A stretch of 64,000 bases of DNA from PALSA-612 sp963791225 (lineage in GTDB: Bacteria > Actinomycetota > Thermoleophilia > Gaiellales > Gaiellaceae). The stretch spans positions 1,116,001 to 1,180,000 of the forward strand of contig CAWBRV010000003.1 in assembly GCA_963791225.1 (NCBI GenBank). The letters are read 5' to 3'. The stretch's first letter is position 1; each line of letters starts with the position of its first letter. The notes under the pieces were generated by a model. It was not told where the DNA came from, did not search any database, and worked only from the letters and a program-made list of their open reading frames with translations. Of the stretch, positions 42,575 to 49,747 are shown piece after piece. The position numbers and the translations under genes are program-made.

Positions 42575-43948
42575 ATGACCGACCTCGCGCAGCCTTCCGG
42601 GCGGTTCCGTGAGATCGCTCGACTCAAGCTCACCGACGCTCATACACAGGGAGCCCTCGACTCGTCGACGGCGCGTCTCTACGGCAATCGGACAGCAGCG
42701 TGGCAGGACGTCGCCGAGATCGAGACGCTCCGGCAGCGTGCCCACGACGCGCGGATGCGCGTGATCGACGACCTCGACAGACACATCGCCCGCTTCACCG
42801 CGGAGCTCGAGGCGCGCGGCGGCCACGTCCATTTCGCGCGCACGGCCGCAGATGCGAACGCCTACGTGGCCGAGGTCTGCCACCGCGCGGGGGCGAAGCT
42901 CGCCGCGAAGTCGAAGTCGATGCTGACCGAGGAGATCGGCCTCAATCAGACGCTCGAAGCGGCCGGACTACGGGTGGTCGAGACCGACCTCGGCGAGTAC
43001 ATCATCCAGCTCGCCGGCGAGCACCCCGAGCACATCCTCGCTCCCGCGATCGAGAAGACCGCGGAGGACGTCGCCGAGCTCCTCTCCAAGGTCGAGGGCA
43101 AGCCGGTTCCCCCTGAGCTCACTGCGCTGACCCAGGCCGCGCGACGCCAGCTCCGCCAGGTCTTCCTCGACGCGGACGTCGGCATTACGGGCGCCAACTT
43201 CGGCGTCAGCGAGACCGGGTCGATCTGCCTGGTCACGAACGAGGGAAATGGCCGGCTCGTCAGCTCGCTCCCGCGGATCCACATCGCGATGATGGGCATG
43301 GAGCGGCTCGTCGCCGACCTCTCCGACCTCGCCGTTCTGCTTCGGCTCCTCGCTCGCAGCGGAACCGGACAGCGCCTGAGCGTCTACACGACGCTGCTGA
43401 CCGGGCCTCGTCGGCGCGGCGAGCAGGACGGACCTGAGGAACTGCACGTCGTGATCCTCGACAACGGGCGCTCGAATCTGCTCGGGACGCACTACCGGGA
43501 GATGCTGGCGTGCATCCGTTGCGGCGCCTGTCTCAACGTCTGTCCCGTGTACCGGAAGGCCGGCGGCGCCGCCTACGGCCCTGTCTACTCCGGTCCCATG
43601 GGTGCGGTGTTGCTGCCGCTGCTCGTCGGGCTCGACGACGCGTCCTCACTGCCCCATGCATCGTCTCTTTGCGGCGCCTGCAGCGATGCCTGTCCGGTCA
43701 AGATCCCACTCCACGAGCTCCTGCTGGAGCTGCGGAAGGATCTCGTCGAGCAGCGCGTCGCGCGCATGTGGGAGCGGCTCGCCTTCGACCTCTGGTCGCT
43801 CGCCTGGTCGTCGCCGCTCGGCTACCGGCTGACCACTGGGCTCGGGCGGCTGGGCTCGCCGTTAGCCGGCCTCATTGGCCCCGGCCGGACATGGGCGAAG
43901 GGCAGGGCGCTCCCTCAGCTGGGCCGGCGTTACCGGGACGGACGATGA
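42575..43948 (+). CDS. lutB: LutB-like lactate-utilisation iron-sulfur protein
   Basis: 457 residues from ATG 42575. An N-terminal LUD-type region (GITGANFGVSETGSICLVTN is the family's nucleotide-fold signature) is followed by two 4Fe-4S clusters, CIRCGACLNVCPVYR and CGACSDACPVKIP, and a C-terminal tail. It passes electrons from lactate oxidation. The stop overlaps the lutC start (ATGA), so the two are coupled. Confidence 0.92.
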   Translation: MTDLAQPSGRFREIARLKLTDAHTQGALDSSTARLYGNRTAAWQDVAEIETLRQRAHDARMRVIDDLDRHIARFTAELEARGGHVHFARTAADANAYVAEVCHRAGAKLAAKSKSMLTEEIGLNQTLEAAGLRVVETDLGEYIIQLAGEHPEHILAPAIEKTAEDVAELLSKVEGKPVPPELTALTQAARRQLRQVFLDADVGITGANFGVSETGSICLVTNEGNGRLVSSLPRIHIAMMGMERLVADLSDLAVLLRLLARSGTGQRLSVYTTLLTGPRRRGEQDGPEELHVVILDNGRSNLLGTHYREMLACIRCGACLNVCPVYRKAGGAAYGPVYSGPMGAVLLPLLVGLDDASSLPHASSLCGACSDACPVKIPLHELLLELRKDLVEQRVARMWERLAFDLWSLAWSSPLGYRLTTGLGRLGSPLAGLIGPGRTWAKGRALPQLGRRYRDGR

Positions 43949-44877
43949 GCCTCGTCGACGACTTCGTGCGTAACGCGGAGGCGGTCGGCGTCACCGTGCA
44001 CCGCGGCGCTGCGCCCGAGATCGAGGGCGCGGGCGTATCGCAGGCGCTGTACGGACTTGCGGAGACGGGGAGCGTCGTGCTCGCTGCGTCGGCCGACGAG
44101 CCGCGAGCCCGGTCGCTGCTGCCGGACGTCCACGTAGCGCTGCTGGCCGAGGACAGGATCCTGCCGGGCCTCCCGGAGCTGTTCGACGCGGTCGGCAACG
44201 ATCTGCCGAGCGCGCTCGCGATCGTGACCGGGCCGAGCCGTAGCGCCGACATCGAGCAACAGCTCGTCGTCGGCGTGCACGGCCCGGGCGAGGTACACGT
44301 CGTCCTGACGCCGCCTGGTCCGGCCACGTCCGAGGGACAGTCCCTCGGACGTGGCGGTTAAGGGCACGGCTGCTAGGGGCACGACGGGTTGCGTTAGTCG
44401 TGGCCAGGGCCATGCGTCCGCCACCGTGCGGAGGCCGCCGCGGACGGGATTCTCGACGATGTACCGCACGGTGGCGTGAAGGTGTCGTTCCTCATCGACG
44501 AGCCAGGACGAGAAGCGCTCCTCGTACAGGTGTCCCTTCCGTCCGTGCCGGCGGTTGAACCGTTGAGCGTAGAGCCCGTTCAGGCGGTGCATCCCGGCTG
44601 TGAGACGCTCGCGCGGCGCCTCCACGAGCAGGTGATAGTGCGATCCCATGAGGCACCACGCATGGAGCCGCCAGCCGAACATCTCGACAGCCTGCGCAAG
44701 GAGCAGGCGGAATGCCTCTCGATCCAGGTCGTCCACGAAGATGTGCGTGCCTCCGACGCCGCGTGAAGTCACGTGAAAGAAGCCGTACTCCGGAAGATGG
44801 CAGCGAGGTCGGCGTGGCACTCCGATCGACGGTAGCGCCTGCACAGGCCGCGGAAACAGCCGGCCGCGACTTGTCAC
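43930..44877 (-). CDS. REP-associated tyrosine transposase (RAYT, Y1/HUH family)
   Basis: A 315-codon frame from GTG 44877, of which codons 1-160 are the recognised domain (44398-44877). The HUH motif is CLMGSHYHLLVEAP (His80, His82) and the catalytic tyrosine is Tyr139 in RYIVENPVRGGL; FHVTSRGVGGTHIF and GLYAQRFNRRHGRKGHLYEE are family-typical. RAYTs cut and join single-stranded REP palindromes. Copies of the palindrome flank it: 44884-44906 just upstream and 44324-44354 at its end. After WPWPRL the frame has no stop and runs antisense through copy 5 and lutC to 43930, so the true C-terminus is uncertain. GTG 44820 is an alternative start. Confidence 0.87.
   Translation of the reverse strand: MTSRGRLFPRPVQALPSIGVPRRPRCHLPEYGFFHVTSRGVGGTHIFVDDLDREAFRLLLAQAVEMFGWRLHAWCLMGSHYHLLVEAPRERLTAGMHRLNGLYAQRFNRRHGRKGHLYEERFSSWLVDEERHLHATVRYIVENPVRGGLRTVADAWPWPRLTQPVVPLAAVPLTATSEGLSLGRGRTRRRQDDVYLARAVHADDELLLDVGATARPGHDRERARQIVADRVEQLREARQDPVLGQQRYVDVRQQRPGSRLVGRRSEHDAPRLRKSVQRLRYARALDLGRSAAVHGDADRLRVTHEVVDEAHRPSR
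43945..44361 (+). CDS. lutC: LutC-like LUD-domain protein with REP-encoded C-terminus
   Basis: 138 residues, shorter than the 200-240 of classical LutC. The LUD core is present (YGLAETGSVVLAAS, LLPDVHVALLAEDRILPGL, AIVTGPSRSADIEQQLVVG, HGPGEVHVVL). After VLTPPGPAT the last residues EGQSLGRGG are read straight through REP copy 5, which therefore supplies the C-terminal tail shortly before TAA. Homologues normally end a few residues after HVVLL, so the palindrome probably inserted at the end of the gene and replaced its stop. Its 3' end is antisense to the RAYT frame. Confidence 0.85.
   Translation: MSLVDDFVRNAEAVGVTVHRGAAPEIEGAGVSQALYGLAETGSVVLAASADEPRARSLLPDVHVALLAEDRILPGLPELFDAVGNDLPSALAIVTGPSRSADIEQQLVVGVHGPGEVHVVLTPPGPATSEGQSLGRGG
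44324..44354. repeat. REP-like palindrome, copy 5 (perfect, longest)
   Basis: A 31-nt perfect palindrome: arms CCACGTCCGA and the complement around GGGACAGTCCC. It overlaps the end of lutC and lies on the 3' side of the RAYT transposase. Longest intact copy in the window and likely closest to the family's original form. Confidence 0.95.
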
Positions 44878-44883
44878 ACTCTT

Positions 44884-44906
44884 GTTACAGGGACTGTCCC
44901 TGGGGC
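44884..44906. repeat. REP-like palindrome, copy 6 (GTTAC-arm type)
   Basis: Palindrome CAGGGACTGTCCCTG (44888-44902) with a left arm GTTA and a non-matching right arm. It lies 6 bases upstream of the RAYT start and 20 bases before the FAH start on the other strand. Confidence 0.85.
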
Positions 44907-44926
44907 AGGTGGGTTAGGGTCAGTGC

Positions 44927-45577
44927 GTGCTTCCGATCGAGCGGCCGCAGAAGATCGTCTGCATCGGGCTCAACTATCGCGACCACGCCGAGGAGCAGGG
45001 TGTCGCGCTGCCCGAGCGGCCGCTGCTCTTCGCCAAATGGCCGAACACGCTGATCGGCCCGGGCGAGCCGATTCGCCTCCCATCGATCTCGGACGAGGTC
45101 GACTACGAGGCCGAGCTCGGCGTCGTCATCGGTGAGCGCGTCAGCCAGGCATCGCCTGACACGGCCCTCGAGGCAGTCCGCGGCTATCTGTGCGCGAACG
45201 ACGTGTCCGGCCGGGACGTCCAGTTTGCGGACAAGCAGTGGGTCCGCGGCAAGTCCTTCGACACCTTCTGTCCGGTCGGGCCCGAGCTCGTCCCGGCGAG
45301 CGCTGTCCCGGACCCGCAGGCGCTCCGCATCCGCGCGATCCTGAACGGCCAGGTGATGCAGGACTCGACGACCGCCAACATGGTCTTCGGCGTCGCCGAG
45401 ATCGTGGCGTTCGTCAGCCAAGCCATCACCCTCGAGCCCGGCGACCTGATCCTGACGGGTACGCCTGCCGGCGTCGGTGTCTTCCGCGATCCCAAGGTCC
45501 TGCTTCAGCCCGGCGACGAGATCACGATCGAGATCGAGGGTCTGGGCTCGCTGACCAACCCCGTCGTCGCCGCCTGA
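44927..45577 (+). CDS. FAH-family hydrolase/isomerase
   Basis: 216 residues from GTG 44927. The fumarylacetoacetate-hydrolase fold shows KIVCIGLNYRDHAEEQG, VDYEAELGVVIGERV (metal Glu ligands), LCANDVSGRDVQFADKQWVR, GKSFDTFCPVGP and LILTGTPAGVGVFRDP. Members hydrolyse beta-diketones or isomerise and decarboxylate aromatic-degradation acids. Substrate unknown. A second, more distant FAH protein lies at 56916-57713. Confidence 0.88.
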   Translation: MLPIERPQKIVCIGLNYRDHAEEQGVALPERPLLFAKWPNTLIGPGEPIRLPSISDEVDYEAELGVVIGERVSQASPDTALEAVRGYLCANDVSGRDVQFADKQWVRGKSFDTFCPVGPELVPASAVPDPQALRIRAILNGQVMQDSTTANMVFGVAEIVAFVSQAITLEPGDLILTGTPAGVGVFRDPKVLLQPGDEITIEIEGLGSLTNPVVAA

Positions 45578-45583
45578 AACGGC

Positions 45584-45610
45584 GATGGGGCGGCCGTCGT
45601 CCGCCCCATC
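45584..45610. terminator. Terminator-like hairpin
   Basis: 10-bp stem GATGGGGCGG / CCGCCCCATC with a 7-nt loop, 6 bases after the FAH stop and 28 bases before the convergent gene's stop. No T tract. Confidence 0.6.
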
Positions 45611-45638
45611 ACCAGTGGTCGAGTCCGGCGTCTGCGGC

Positions 45639-46091
45639 CTAGCCGCCGGCCTCGTTCCCGTCCGACCCCCGGCCCGACGAGCTGTGCGCCGAGCCGCTTG
45701 ACCCCCTGTTTCGCTTCGCAGCCTTCCCGGCTTGCGCGCGGGCCGACCTGACGGCGGAGCGGAACCCTTTCACCTGCGCTCGTGCAGCCTGCAGGAGCAA
45801 CCGCAGCTCCGTCCTGTCGCCGCCGGCCCTGCGGGCTGCGGCGGCATCGACGAGGAGGAGCTTCGAGTCGGCTTTCAGGATCGTCAGCCCAGCCTTGGCA
45901 TCACGCTTGAGCTGGGCGACATCCGCCTTGCCCGCGTCCGCGGCGACGGCCGTCTCGGCGGCCGACGCGTCGGCGGTCAGCTTCGCGAGGTCCGCCTTCG
46001 CCTGTGCGAGCGGATCGCCGGTTGCCGACGCCGCAACCGGAACGGCGGCGAGGGCGCAGGCGATCGAGACGATGACCCCGGTCTGCTTCAT
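45639..46091 (-). CDS. Exported Ala/Lys-rich helical protein of unknown function
   Basis: 150 residues. Signal peptide GVIVSIACALAAVPVAASAT. The mature part is almost wholly helix-forming (KADLAKLTADASAAETAVAA, LLLQAARAQVKGFRSAVRSA), ending in a Ser/Gly-rich tail. No motif. The composition resembles actinobacterial exported coiled-coil proteins that may bind nucleic acid or cell wall. Single gene. Confidence 0.6.
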   Translation of the reverse strand: MKQTGVIVSIACALAAVPVAASATGDPLAQAKADLAKLTADASAAETAVAADAGKADVAQLKRDAKAGLTILKADSKLLLVDAAAARRAGGDRTELRLLLQAARAQVKGFRSAVRSARAQAGKAAKRNRGSSGSAHSSSGRGSDGNEAGG

Positions 46092-46216
46092 GACTCGTCT
46101 ATCGGGCTCATCGCGGGGGCACCGATGCCGCAGACGAGGGACGCGAGGTAAGAAACCGGTAAAACGCCGCTGGCATCCCGGAACGGGAGCTGAGCCCGAA
46201 CGAGAGAGGAGAGGAG

Positions 46217-46507
46217 ATGGCCGTCGTACTGGTCGCCAGATGGGTTGCGCGTGAAGGGGAGGAGGAGCGCGTGCTCGCGCTGCTCGAGGAGCTGACCGCG
46301 GCCTCGCGTGCAGAACCGGGCTGCCTGCAGTACCACCCGTGCCGCGACCGCGAGGACCCGCGGCGCTTCCTGATCTTCGAGGTCTACGCCGACGAGGACG
46401 CGTTCCGCGCGCACGGCGAATCGGAGCACTTCCAGCGGCTCGTCCTCGACGGGGCCGTGCCTCTGCTCGAGGGCCGCGACCGCTCTTTCTACGAAACCGT
46501 CGTTTGA
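46217..46507 (+). CDS. Antibiotic-biosynthesis-monooxygenase (ABM/YgiN) fold protein
   Basis: 96 residues; good ribosome site GAGAGGAGAGGAG before ATG 46217. Ferredoxin-like ABM signature: VLVARWVAREGEEERVLALL, AEPGCLQYHPCRDREDPRRF, LIFEVYADEDAFRAHGESEH. Family members are cofactor-free monooxygenases or quinol oxidases. The stop overlaps the TTG start of the transporter (TTGA), so it is in an operon with it. Confidence 0.85.
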   Translation: MAVVLVARWVAREGEEERVLALLEELTAASRAEPGCLQYHPCRDREDPRRFLIFEVYADEDAFRAHGESEHFQRLVLDGAVPLLEGRDRSFYETVV

Positions 46508-47688
46508 GGCAGTACGCCCGCTTCATCGCAGCGCTGTTCCTCGTTTCCCTGGCGTTGCGGCCGCAGATCATCGCGACAGCGCCGCTGATTCCGTCGATCC
46601 AGGCCGACCTCGGCATCTCGCATGCGGTCGCCGGCCTCCTCGGCGCAATTCCGGTGCTCTGCATGGGCGTGTTTGCGCCGGCGGCTGCCTACGTGTCCGG
46701 CGCGATCGGCGCCCGCTGGGCGATCGCGGGCTCGGTCGTCCTGATCGCCGCGGGCGGACTCCTGCGCGTCGCCGTGCCGGACACCGGCGTGCTGATCGCG
46801 TTCACCTTTCCGGTCGGCATCGGGATCGCGATCTCCGGCACGCTGATGCCGGCGATCGTCAAGGGGCGGCTCGCCCACCGACCGGCGTTTGCGACGGGGA
46901 TCTACGCGACCGGCATCCAGCTCGGCTCCGCCGTGTCGGCAGCGCTTGCCGTCCCGCTCGCGCATCTCCACGGCGGCTGGCGCGCGTCGCTCGCCGTGTT
47001 CTCTCTCGCCGCGGCGATCTCGGGAGCCGCATGGCTCTTGTTCGGCGGCCGCGAGGAGCGGCCACGCGTCCGCGTCCGTCCGCCGAAGCTGCCGCTGCGG
47101 AATCCGACCGCATGGACCGTTTCGCTCGTGTTCGCGATGATCGCGGTGTGCTTCTACGGGCTCTCGGCCTGGCTTCCCGATGCCTACGTCGAGCACGGCT
47201 GGTCGGAAGGCCGGGCCGGTTGGCTGCTCGCGGTCGTGCAGGCGGTGACGGTGCCGACGAGCCTCGCGATCCCGTGGCTCGCCGACCGGCGCGGATCCCG
47301 GCGCTTCTACCTCGGAATCGCCGCGGCAGTACAGATGATCGGGCTCCTCGGCGTCCAGCTTCTCCCCGACGCCGGGTGGCTGTGGGCGGTCGTGCTCGGG
47401 CTCGCGATCGGCACGCTCTTCCCGCTCGCCATGACGCTGCCACTCGACCTCTCGGACGATCCGGGGGCGGCCGTCGCCGTGACGGCGATGATGCTCGGCG
47501 TCGGCTACACGATCACCGGCGCGGCACCGCTCGTCCTCGGCTACATCCGTGACGCGACCGGATCGTTCTCGGCGGCGCTGTGGCTGATCGTCGGCATCGA
47601 GGCGTGCCTGCTCGTGACCAGCCTCCGGCTCACGCACGAGCGGCTCCACGCCCGCGCGGCCGTGTACGAGCAGCCGGCGGTCCCGTAA
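46504..47688 (+). CDS. MFS transporter, CynX/NimT-like
   Basis: 394 residues from TTG 46504. Twelve hydrophobic segments; features such as RPQIIATAPLIPSIQADLGI, GALLGAIPVLCMG-like loops, ISGTLMPAIVKGRLAHRPAF, ADRRGSRRFYLG and a late RDATGSFSAALWLI match the cyanate/nitroimidazole-type MFS group. Probably exports or imports a small organic anion handled by the coupled ABM protein. The stop lies in the loop of a hairpin. Confidence 0.82.
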   Translation: MRQYARFIAALFLVSLALRPQIIATAPLIPSIQADLGISHAVAGLLGAIPVLCMGVFAPAAAYVSGAIGARWAIAGSVVLIAAGGLLRVAVPDTGVLIAFTFPVGIGIAISGTLMPAIVKGRLAHRPAFATGIYATGIQLGSAVSAALAVPLAHLHGGWRASLAVFSLAAAISGAAWLLFGGREERPRVRVRPPKLPLRNPTAWTVSLVFAMIAVCFYGLSAWLPDAYVEHGWSEGRAGWLLAVVQAVTVPTSLAIPWLADRRGSRRFYLGIAAAVQMIGLLGVQLLPDAGWLWAVVLGLAIGTLFPLAMTLPLDLSDDPGAAVAVTAMMLGVGYTITGAAPLVLGYIRDATGSFSAALWLIVGIEACLLVTSLRLTHERLHARAAVYEQPAVP

Positions 47689-47701
47689 GCAGGACCGCCG
47701 G
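47674..47701. terminator. Hairpin spanning the MFS stop codon
   Basis: A perfect 10-bp stem CCGGCGGTCC / GGACCGCCGG; the stop codon TAA (47686-47688) is in the 8-nt loop. The convergent gene ends 12 bases later. Confidence 0.55.
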
Positions 47702-47713
47702 TCGCCCGAGAGC

Positions 47714-48202
47714 CTAGAAGGTCGTGCTCGACGCGGGAACGGCGGCGACGGAGCCTGCGCCCTTCGCCTTCCAGTACGCGTTCAACGAACCCTGCACCTT
47801 GGCCAGGTAGATGAAGAGGCCGACGTACGGCACGAAGCCCCACAGCCCGGTGAGGCCGCTCACCGGGGGGTTCTCGTTCCCCTCCGCCCGGTACATCCGG
47901 CCGACGTACTGGGGCAGCTTGAAGTAGCCGACGATGATGAAGCAGAGCAGAAGGCCGACAACTCCTCCAACGCCCTCTCCGCGATGGTGCTTCACCTCGC
48001 TGTAGCTCTTGTAGAACCAGTACAGACCGTAGAAGCCGAGCGTGACCAGCGTCAGGACGATCACGAAGCCGATGCCGCGCTCCTGTCCGAGCGGCCCGCT
48101 GTTCGATGCAGTCGAACTCGCAGCGGTGGTCTGCGCGGGTGCGGTCGCCTCGGTTGCGTCGGTCGCGTCGGTGGCCTCGCTGTTGTCTTCAGGTGTACTC
48201 AA
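47714..48202 (-). CDS. DUF4234-like small membrane protein
   Basis: 162 residues. A 40-residue Ala/Thr/Ser/Glu-rich cytoplasmic N-terminus (EATDATDATEATAPAQTTAA) precedes GIGFVIVLTLVTLGFYGLYW, the family's T-L-G-x-Y-x-x-Y-W signature, and two further spans with LWGFVPYVGLFIYLAKVQGS. Function unknown. Confidence 0.75.
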   Translation of the reverse strand: MSTPEDNSEATDATDATEATAPAQTTAASSTASNSGPLGQERGIGFVIVLTLVTLGFYGLYWFYKSYSEVKHHRGEGVGGVVGLLLCFIIVGYFKLPQYVGRMYRAEGNENPPVSGLTGLWGFVPYVGLFIYLAKVQGSLNAYWKAKGAGSVAAVPASSTTF

Positions 48203-48264
48203 GTCGCTCCCTCCGTGTATGGACGGGGCGACTCAACCATGCCGGGCGGACGGCGTCAAACCGC

Positions 48265-48675
48265 TTAACCGAACCCGAGCGAGATGATGCCGCGGTCGAC
48301 GAGGCCGCGAGTGAACTCGTCCGAGGCCACGATCTTGACGCCGTAGACGTCGCGGAGAAACCACTCGAAGTACACGAACACGCTCGAGCGCACGGCGTTC
48401 ACCTTCTCGAGGCGGGCCAGGTCGTAGACGGCGACGCGCGCCCGGAGCGCGGCGTCGTCGAGGAGGCGCGTCACGAGCGCGCCCGTCAGCTCGGTGAGGA
48501 GGAGCGTCGGCTCTTCGCGCTCGGGGATCGCGTCTGCGGTCTCGACCGTGCTCCGCTCGCGCCGCCAGGCGAGGTCGAGCCGGCTCGGCGATTCGGCGAG
48601 CATCGCGACGTCGTCGAGCGCGTCGCGGCAGTAGACGCCGAAGGCGTCGAGGACCTCGCCCTGGGTCACGCTCAT
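48265..48675 (-). CDS. Hypothetical cytoplasmic helical protein
   Basis: 136 residues from ATG 48675. Helical, rich in Asp/Glu/Arg (VLDAFGVYCRDALDDVAMLA, LLLTELTGALVTRLLDDAAL), ending in VFVYFEWFLRDVYGVKIVAS. I do not recognise a family. A compound structured repeat precedes it. The gene could be expressed from the chelatase operon, but the gap is 184 bases. Confidence 0.5.
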   Translation of the reverse strand: MSVTQGEVLDAFGVYCRDALDDVAMLAESPSRLDLAWRRERSTVETADAIPEREEPTLLLTELTGALVTRLLDDAALRARVAVYDLARLEKVNAVRSSVFVYFEWFLRDVYGVKIVASDEFTRGLVDRGIISLGFG

Positions 48676-48728
48676 CGCGGCCCAGTCGATCGTCCGCTCA
48701 CGGGGGGCGGTCACCGTGGCTGTCCCGG

Positions 48729-48834
48729 CGCTGTCCGGGGGACAGTTCTCCTCGGCACGGCGCCTTCGGCACCGTGCGCTCGGAGACGTTGCCACGGGAA
48801 GCAGTCAGGCCCGCGGCAACTCTCCTTGACGCAG
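48729..48834. repeat. Compound structured repeat, copy A
   Basis: About 105 nt with the same order of blocks as copy B at 55327: a REP-like arm with GGGGGACAGTT, TCCTCG, hairpin 1 (48755-48777, stem GCACGG/CCGTGC), ACGT, hairpin 2 (48788-48820, GTTGCCACGGG/CCCGCGGCAAC), then CTCTCCTTGAC. The outer arms are less well paired here. Intergenic, upstream of 48675. Confidence 0.7.
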
Positions 48835-48859
48835 GCGTCGCAGGTCGTCCACAGCCGAC

Positions 48860-49740
48860 TCACGCGAACTCCATCAGTGCCACGAGGAGTTCGGGCGCGA
48901 GGTCGGCGACGGGGATCCGGATGCCGCCTGCCGCGCGGGCGAGCGCGGCGGCGCAGCCGCGCGAGCCGTCGGAGGTGTCCGCGACGACCAGTCCGATCCG
49001 GCCACGTCCGAGGGACAGTCCCTCGGACAGGGCGTCCGCAGACGGGTCCGAGCCGGGCCGCAGCGGCACCGTTGCCTCGCCGTCGGTGATACAGACGACG
49101 AGCGGCACGGCGTTCGGATGCTTCGACAGCTCCTGACGGAGCAGGATCCGGGCGCGGCGCAGCGCGTCGGCGAGCGGGGTCTGCCCCGCCAACGGGATGT
49201 GCCGAAGACGCCGGGTGGCGGCAGTGAGGCTCGACGTGAACGGCAGCGCGACCGTGGCCTCCGGGAGGCCGCCGCGAAACGCGATGAGCGCGACCTTGTC
49301 GCCGCGGCCGGTCGCGTCCTCGAGCAGCCGGAAGACGACGCCTTTCGCCTTCTCGACCATCCGCTCGGCGTGGACCGACCACGAGTTGTCGACGACGAAG
49401 CACACGGCGAACGGCGAGCGGTGCTCGCGGACCTTCCGCCGCAGGTCGGCGGCCTCGACCCGGATCGGCGTCGGCCCGCCGCGCATCGCCGCCGCGCGGA
49501 GCGTCGCGTCGACGGCGACGTCCGACGCTCCCAGCGCAGCAAGCCGGTGGCGCGAGTACTTGCCCTTTCGGTGGCTTGCGAGCGACCGGGCGCGCCGGCC
49601 CGGGCGCGAGCGCTCGACGCGGTCGCGGGCGAGACGCCGCACGAAGACGGCCTCCGTGTTCACGTCGAGTCGGTCGATGCCCGGCGCACCCTTCGGGGAG
49701 GCCTCGACCTCGAGGCCTATGTCACCGGGCCCGCTTCGAC
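48860..49740 (-). CDS. ChlD-like von Willebrand factor A part, in the -1 frame of the ChlI gene
   Basis: The vWA half of a magnesium/cobalt-chelatase medium subunit: a basic linker (KGKYSRHRLAALGASDVAVD), a MIDAS VCFVVDNSWSVHAERMVEKA, LAGQTPLADALRRARILLRQ and VVCITDGEATVPL. There is no good start at its 5' end (GTG 49663 is weak). It continues, in the -1 frame, directly from the ChlI-like gene across the A7 run. Fused, the protein is 636 residues, the usual length of actinobacterial AAA-vWA chelatase proteins. REP copy 7 lies inside it and encodes SEGLSLGRG. Confidence 0.82.
49006..49028. repeat. REP-like palindrome, copy 7, inside coding sequence
   Basis: A 23-nt perfect palindrome (arms GTCCGA, core GGGACAGTCCC) inside the ChlD-like vWA domain, in frame, adding SEGLSLGRG between PSADAL and RIGLVVAD. 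In homologous vWA domains this loop is short, so the palindrome is probably an insertion tolerated in a surface loop. Confidence 0.85.
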
Positions 49741-49747
49741 TTTTTTT
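49699..49747 (-). promoter_or_regulatory. Candidate programmed -1 frameshift signal
   Basis: On the transcript strand, a seven-A run (49747-49741) reads TC-A-AAA-AAA-G in the ChlI frame, the classical slippery heptamer. A GGAG sequence lies 11 bases upstream (49762-49759), matching the internal Shine-Dalgarno stimulators known in bacteria. Downstream, after a 22-nt spacer, is a perfect 9-bp stem (AGGCCTCGA / TCGAGGCCT, 49718-49699). The ChlI frame ends at TAG 49719-49717, 7 codons after the run. The spacer is longer than typical. Confidence 0.6.

Noticed and set aside
49741..49747. The A7 run treated as a plain sequencing error
   Set aside because: Not excluded, but it fits the slippery heptamer in the correct frame, has flanking stimulatory features, and the 0-frame product is a complete ChlI-like protein. 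Other frame breaks in the window are insertions outside homopolymers.
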